From: Pseudomonas japonica
GTDB lineage: Bacteria > Pseudomonadota > Gammaproteobacteria > Pseudomonadales > Pseudomonadaceae
DNA length: 64,000 nucleotides
Reading direction: 5' to 3'
Assembly (NCBI RefSeq): GCF_013522925.1
Contig: NZ_JAAMQU010000016.1
Coordinates: 1-64,000 of the forward strand
This document shows, in pieces, positions 59,795 through 64,000 of the stretch. Position 1 is the stretch's first letter. Each line of letters begins with the position of its first letter. The position numbers were made by a program, and so were the translations under genes. A model generated the notes under the pieces. That model was not told where the DNA came from. It worked only from the letters and a program-made list of their open reading frames with translations, and did not search any database.

Positions 59795-61903
59795 TCAGTA
59801 GCGTACATCCACTTGTATCGATCGGCCCTCGGCCTGGCGTTCGACGTAACACACGATACGCTTGCCTACGCGCTGGAAGATGAGGTCCAGGCTGCTATCG
59901 CCAAAGCCGATGTGTTGCACTTCCAGCCGTGAGATACCAAAAGGCAGTTGGGGACGGGTAATGGTGATCTTGCCCCGCTGCGCATCAATAGAGATACCCA
60001 GGCAGGCTTGCAGCAACATGAATACCGAGCCGGCCGCCCAGGCCTGCGGCAGGCAAGCCACAGGGTAGGCGATAGGTGACTCGCCAGGCGCGCGTTCGAA
60101 GCCGCAGAACAGCTCTGGCAAGCGCATGTCGAAATGGCTCGCCGCCTCGAAGACACCTCCCAGCAGTCGCACCACGCCGTCATGTAGCCCATAGCGGCCT
60201 ATGCCCAGCGCGCAGAGGGCCACGTCGTGGGGCCACACCGACCCGTTGTGATAGGACATCGGATTGTAGCGGGCCGCTTCCCGGGCCAGGGTTCGCACGC
60301 CCCAACCATTGTGGAAGGCGCTGCCTAGCAGTTGCCTGGCCACCAGTCGGCCCCGTTCAGGCGCGGGCAAGCCTGAGGCCAGCAAGTGGCCTACATTGGA
60401 GCCCCGCACACGACACGGCCGGTTTTCACCGTCCAGCGCCAAGGCATAAAAGTGCTGATCCTCCTGCCAGAAATGCCGCTCCACGGCCTGCTGCATGCGC
60501 TGCGCCTGCTGGGCCCAGTGCAAGGCAGCGGCCGGGTCGCCTCGGCCCTCGGCGATGTACGCCAGGCTTTGGTAAGCCTCGAAGGCGTAACCCTGGACTT
60601 CGATCAGGGAAATGGGCCCCACCGGGCTGTCGCCGTTCTCGTGGAAGATCGAGTCGTGGCTGTCCTTCCAGCCCTGATTGGCCAGGCCGGTGCTCTCACC
60701 CCGGGCGTAGCTGATAAACCCGTCGGGGTTGCGACCGGCGTTCTGGGTCAGCCAGCCAGCGGCGGCTTCGAGGTGTGGCCACAGGTTGTCGATGAATGCC
60801 CAGTCATCCACTCTGCGCACGTAGGCGCCCGCCAGTGCGATAAACAGCGGCGTTGTGTCCACCCCCCCGTAATAGCGGCCGAAGGGTAGCTCGTTCAGCC
60901 GGGACATCTCACCTTGACGGGTTTCATGCATGATCTTGCCCGGCTCGGCGTCCCGGAAGGCCGATGTTTCCTTCGCCTGGTGTTCGGCCAGGTAGCGCAA
61001 TACCCCGCTCGCGAGGGTGGGATCGAGCCACAGCAACTGCCGCGCGGTAATGATCGCGTCGCGGCCGAACGGCGTGGAGTACCACGGGATGCCTGCATAG
61101 GGGTAGGGGCCTGTGGGAAAATCGGCAGTAAGCAAAGCGACGTCGGCGCGGGATTTATCCAGCCAGTTCTGGAACAGCCGGCCAGAAGCAACCAGCCGGG
61201 CTCCCTTACGCTGCTTCTTGCGCATCGCCAGCCTGGCCCGCGCGGCGCATGCCCGGTAGTGCTCGCGGCAGGGCGCCTGGCCAACGGGGCCCACCAACAC
61301 ATACAGGGCGCGATCGGCATGGGGCGCCAGGCTTACGTGAAACTCGGCCACGTTTTCAGTGAGCATTGCCGGCGCTTCGGAGAAGCGGATTATGTTGTTG
61401 CGAACGTGGTCATCCAGGCCCTTGTAGCTCATGACGACCTGGCCGTCGCTGACCACGGTAGGTTCCAGTGTGCCCCGGTGGGGCCGGGGCGCACCGCGTA
61501 CCTCGAACATGTCGCGAAAGTCCCCGGCAAAGTGCAGTGCAACGGAAAGCGCCGCGGTCGCATCGCTGTAATTGGTCAGCACGATGCACTCGTGCATGCT
61601 GCCTTCCCAGAGGAATCGGCGCCGCTCGATGTGCAGCACCCCTTGCGGCGCGGAAGTTTCCCCGATCACCGGCAGTGGGTGATTGGTGAAATGGGACGTG
61701 GAGTAGACGTTGTCCTGGCTGACCGAAGCCGAGAGCAGGCAAGGTTGCTGGCCGGCCACGCTCAGGCGGTAATCCGACAGCACCCGGGTATCCTGATAGA
61801 ACAGCCCGTCGGCGCCACCGGTGATGTCGCCGAACGAGTTGGTGACCAGAAACATGTCGCCTTCCACCAGAACGTAGTCTTGCTGGCTGCCTGCGCTGTT
61901 CAT
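59795..61903 (-). CDS. Amylo-alpha-1,6-glucosidase-type (glycogen debranching) enzyme
   Basis: 702 residues from the ATG at 61903, a start chosen on the homology of MNSAGSQQDYVLVEGDMFLVTN; an in-frame ATG at 61948 also exists. The N-terminal beta-rich domain (about 1-230, GDE_N-like) is followed by an (alpha/alpha)6 barrel (about 265-690) with FGRDAIITARQLLWL, GWKDSHDSIFHENG and SYHNGSVWPHDVALCALG. The acids of the GWKDSHD and ExxE-type positions are the likely catalytic residues. Family members release glucose from alpha-1,6 branches, though many bacterial ones act on other alpha-glucosides. No glgX, glgB or trehalose genes are nearby. Confidence 0.85.
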   Translation of the reverse strand: MNSAGSQQDYVLVEGDMFLVTNSFGDITGGADGLFYQDTRVLSDYRLSVAGQQPCLLSASVSQDNVYSTSHFTNHPLPVIGETSAPQGVLHIERRRFLWEGSMHECIVLTNYSDATAALSVALHFAGDFRDMFEVRGAPRPHRGTLEPTVVSDGQVVMSYKGLDDHVRNNIIRFSEAPAMLTENVAEFHVSLAPHADRALYVLVGPVGQAPCREHYRACAARARLAMRKKQRKGARLVASGRLFQNWLDKSRADVALLTADFPTGPYPYAGIPWYSTPFGRDAIITARQLLWLDPTLASGVLRYLAEHQAKETSAFRDAEPGKIMHETRQGEMSRLNELPFGRYYGGVDTTPLFIALAGAYVRRVDDWAFIDNLWPHLEAAAGWLTQNAGRNPDGFISYARGESTGLANQGWKDSHDSIFHENGDSPVGPISLIEVQGYAFEAYQSLAYIAEGRGDPAAALHWAQQAQRMQQAVERHFWQEDQHFYALALDGENRPCRVRGSNVGHLLASGLPAPERGRLVARQLLGSAFHNGWGVRTLAREAARYNPMSYHNGSVWPHDVALCALGIGRYGLHDGVVRLLGGVFEAASHFDMRLPELFCGFERAPGESPIAYPVACLPQAWAAGSVFMLLQACLGISIDAQRGKITITRPQLPFGISRLEVQHIGFGDSSLDLIFQRVGKRIVCYVERQAEGRSIQVDVRY

Positions 61904-62185
61904 GGGCGTGCGCCTGTGTTCGCGGCCAGCCCGTGGGCGGCCACCCATAAAGGAGCGACGTGGGTAATCTTCATGCGTGCCTCCGACGTAGCATCCAGGG
62001 GGGCGTCAGAAGCAAGGTAGGCCGTAATCCGGGACAACGCTGCGCGGCGGTTGCTGCTGGAACGTTCAGGGTGGACTGCGCTCTGCCGCCTATCGTTCAG
62101 CGTGCCCGGATCAGCGGTGTCCACCGGCTACGGGCGTGATGAAGAAAATCTGCGCCCAGCCAGTCGGCCCTTGCAGCGGGGCGGT

Positions 62186-62569
62186 TCAGGTATCCGATCC
62201 GGGCTCGGCCGTGGCCCGCTCCGCGCGGCGCGCCCTGCGCTGACGGGGGCTGGGAAGGCGTGGCTGGTCTGCACCGGGGTCGTCGGCGCCTTGGGTGTCC
62301 CATTCCGAGCCCTCGGGCAAAGGGGCAGGGCGAGGCGCTGCGGGGTCGGTCTTGCCGAGGCGCCGGCGGCGGAGATCGCCGAACAACACCATGCTGGCGG
62401 CGACCGCTGCGATCACTACCAGCACAACCACACCGCCACCTACCTTGTAGCCACGATGATGCGGCCGTGGGCCGTCGTGACTGTCACCCTCGCCGCCCAC
62501 GGCAGGCCCGGCCGAAATGCCCAGGGCCAGTACAAGGAACGCACATCGGGTTAACGCCTTCATGTCCAT
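62186..62569 (-). CDS. Small hypothetical membrane protein
   Basis: 127 residues (the second ATG two codons in is equally likely). A signal sequence (about 1-25, ending PAVGG), a hydrophobic helix (about 43-65, KVGGGVVVLVVIAAVAASMVLFG) and a hydrophilic, Arg/Pro-rich tail that ends TAEPGSDT. No family is recognised. A similar-length frame on the plus strand overlaps, but it lacks these topological signals, so the minus strand was preferred. Confidence is low because the sequence is compositionally biased. Confidence 0.45.
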   Translation of the reverse strand: MDMKALTRCAFLVLALGISAGPAVGGEGDSHDGPRPHHRGYKVGGGVVVLVVIAAVAASMVLFGDLRRRRLGKTDPAAPRPAPLPEGSEWDTQGADDPGADQPRLPSPRQRRARRAERATAEPGSDT

Positions 62570-62762
62570 AAAAAAACCGCTGATTCCATAGGCTGGCTGA
62601 TGCTATCCAGCCACTATGCTACCCCGCCGTGTGACAGTTGTCTGGGCCTACGGACGAAGCGCGTAAATAAGGAGAAAACAAGGAGATTGGTTCCCGACCC
62701 TTGCCTGCACCGGCCACCCTCGGCTAAATGGACGGCCGCGCGTTATCGTCACAGGAGTTCTC

Positions 62763-64000
62763 TTGGCCCGTTCTACCGTTACAGAAGCTCAAACCACCGT
62801 GGCGCCGGCCGCTGATACCCGCAGCCGTCCCTCGGCGGCGCTCATCGTGTCGCTGCTGCTGGCCATGGTGCTCGGCGCCCTGGACCAGAGCATCCTGGCC
62901 ACGGCGCTGCCGGCCATTGCCAGCGATCTGCACGGGATCGAAAGCCTGAGCTGGGTGGTCACGGTGTTCATGCTCACCTCCACCATCAGTGCGCCGTTGT
63001 ACGGCAAGCTGTCGGACCTGTACGGCCAGCGGCCACTGTTCATGCTCAGTATCGGCGTGTTCGTGGCGGCGTCGGTGCTGTGCGGGATGTGTTCGAGCAT
63101 GGGTCAGTTGATCGCTGCGCGTGGCCTGCAGGGGCTAGGGGCAGGGGGGCTGATGACCTTGTCGCAGATCGTGATCGGGCGTTCGGTCAAGCCCAGCGAG
63201 CGTGGACGCTACCAAGGTGTGTTCTCCGCTGCCTTCGCCATCAGCAGTGCCCTGGGGCCGCTGCTTGGTGGGTTCATCACCTCCAACCTGAACTGGCGCT
63301 GGGTGTTTTTCATCAACCTGCCGCTGGGCGCGCTGGCCATGGCAGGGCTGTTCCGTAACCTTCCCGCGTTGCAGCGTCAGGCCCAGGTGAGTGTGGATTA
63401 TGCCGGGGCGGTGGTACTCGGCGTTGCCACGTCGGCGTTGCTGTTGCTGACCCACGCGTACTCGTTTTCCGCCGAGGGCGGCGTGGCCATCCCGCTGGGC
63501 CTGGGCGTGCTGGCACTGGCTGGGTTCGCCCTGCTGTACCGGGTAGAGCGCGCCGCCACCGCGCCTATCATCGACCCGGCACTGTTTGCCAATCGTCGCT
63601 TTACTGTGGCGATCTGCGCCATGGCCGCCATGGCCTTCGCCATGATGGGTTCGTTAGTGTTCATGCCGCTGTATTACCAGGCGGTGCTGCATCAAACCCC
63701 TACAGAGTCAGGGTTCATGACCCTGCCGCAGGTGGTGATGATGGTCATCAGCTCCTTTGTGGGCGGGGCTATTTCTACACGCCGGCAGAATTTCGTGAAC
63801 CTGCTGTTGGTAGGCGTGGCGCTCGAATGCCTGGGGCTGTGCCTGCTGTTGGCCTTTACCCGCGCCGGCATGAGCGCGCCGTGGTTCTTCCTCACCATGG
63901 GCGTACTCGGCCTGGGCATGGGCGTAGGCATGCCCAACGCCACGGTGCTGGTGCAGAACGCGGTTGCACCGTCGGTGATGGGCGCGGCAACCGCGGCGTT
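62763..64000 (+). CDS. MFS drug/antiporter transporter (DHA2 type), 3' end beyond the window
   Basis: About 412 residues are visible from a TTG start at 62763 (CAGGAG lies 5 bases upstream), continuing past the right edge. DHA2-type 14-helix exporters have motif A in GKLSDLYGQRPLF (about 81-93), an acidic charge in the first helix LGALDQSILATALPAIA (about 38-54) with D41, and motif C in GPLLGGFITSNLNWRWVFFINLPLG (about 161-185). The EmrB/MDR group is the best fit. Ten or so membrane helices are covered. No regulator lies to its left. Confidence 0.85.
   Translation, partial: MARSTVTEAQTTVAPAADTRSRPSAALIVSLLLAMVLGALDQSILATALPAIASDLHGIESLSWVVTVFMLTSTISAPLYGKLSDLYGQRPLFMLSIGVFVAASVLCGMCSSMGQLIAARGLQGLGAGGLMTLSQIVIGRSVKPSERGRYQGVFSAAFAISSALGPLLGGFITSNLNWRWVFFINLPLGALAMAGLFRNLPALQRQAQVSVDYAGAVVLGVATSALLLLTHAYSFSAEGGVAIPLGLGVLALAGFALLYRVERAATAPIIDPALFANRRFTVAICAMAAMAFAMMGSLVFMPLYYQAVLHQTPTESGFMTLPQVVMMVISSFVGGAISTRRQNFVNLLLVGVALECLGLCLLLAFTRAGMSAPWFFLTMGVLGLGMGVGMPNATVLVQNAVAPSVMGAATAA

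Noticed and set aside
62051..62554. 167-residue plus-strand frame overlapping the small membrane protein gene
   Set aside because: No signal or membrane segment and biased composition; the opposite frame has a signal peptide and a membrane helix.

Overview
The window looks like a chromosome segment of a Pseudomonas, probably of the putida/fluorescens side of the genus. The evidence is high GC, a fused nuoCD, a monomeric NADP-isocitrate dehydrogenase, and the gene string aceA, purB-hflD-mnmA, idh, cspD | clpS-clpA | infA-ate-aat | ftsK-lolA-rarA-crcB-serS-cysG, tusDCBE, a YccA-type protein and tRNA-Ser, which is characteristic of the genus. Calls were made by reading the translations and sites by eye; no database search was run, so strain or species is not assigned.

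Layout. 1-150: 3' end of an rRNA operon (5S rRNA and terminator). 211-9080: queD; a PepSY protein with an OmpR-type two-component system; a chemoreceptor; an AI-2E family permease; a second-type PBP2; WrbA; a VOC protein. 9151-24110: the complete 13-gene complex I operon nuoA-N on the minus strand, with a good sigma70 promoter and a dyad at 24196-24232. 24557-34970: minus-strand metabolic genes (aceA, a small secretin-like protein, a GNAT protein, roxA, purB, hflD, mnmA, a Nudix hydrolase, idh). 35344-40396: the cspD/clpS-clpA/infA-ate-aat proteolysis and translation block, which contains the parts of a bacterial N-end rule pathway: Bpt/Ate and Aat tag proteins, ClpS recognises them, ClpA unfolds them. 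40787-48496: plus-strand housekeeping run ftsK, lolA, rarA, crcB, serS, cysG. 48493-50869: minus-strand tusDCBE-ybiB sulfur-relay operon for tRNA 2-thiolation; mnmA, which uses this sulfur, lies at 30937-32082. 50955-51893: YccA-type membrane protein and tRNA-Ser(UGA).

51900-64000 is more accessory: a RES-Xre toxin-antitoxin pair, a truncated helix-hairpin-helix protein, an uncharacterised periplasmic protein translationally coupled to a DUF3142 protein, small lipoprotein/HNH/DUF1289 genes, an HpxO-like flavin monooxygenase, an NTF2-like protein, a glycogen-debranching-type glycosidase, a small membrane protein, and an MFS (DHA2) exporter that runs off the right edge.

No insertion sequence, prophage, CRISPR array or complete mobile element was found. 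The most interesting items for follow-up are the coupled periplasmic repeat protein/DUF3142 pair (53863-56741), the RES-Xre pair with two TCTGTAGA repeats in its promoter region, the dyad on the nuo promoter, the lengthened ClpS N-terminus, the LexA-like box before ftsK, the absence of a dimeric icd beside idh, and an interleaved (pseudoknot-type) pair of inverted repeats at 59241-59283.
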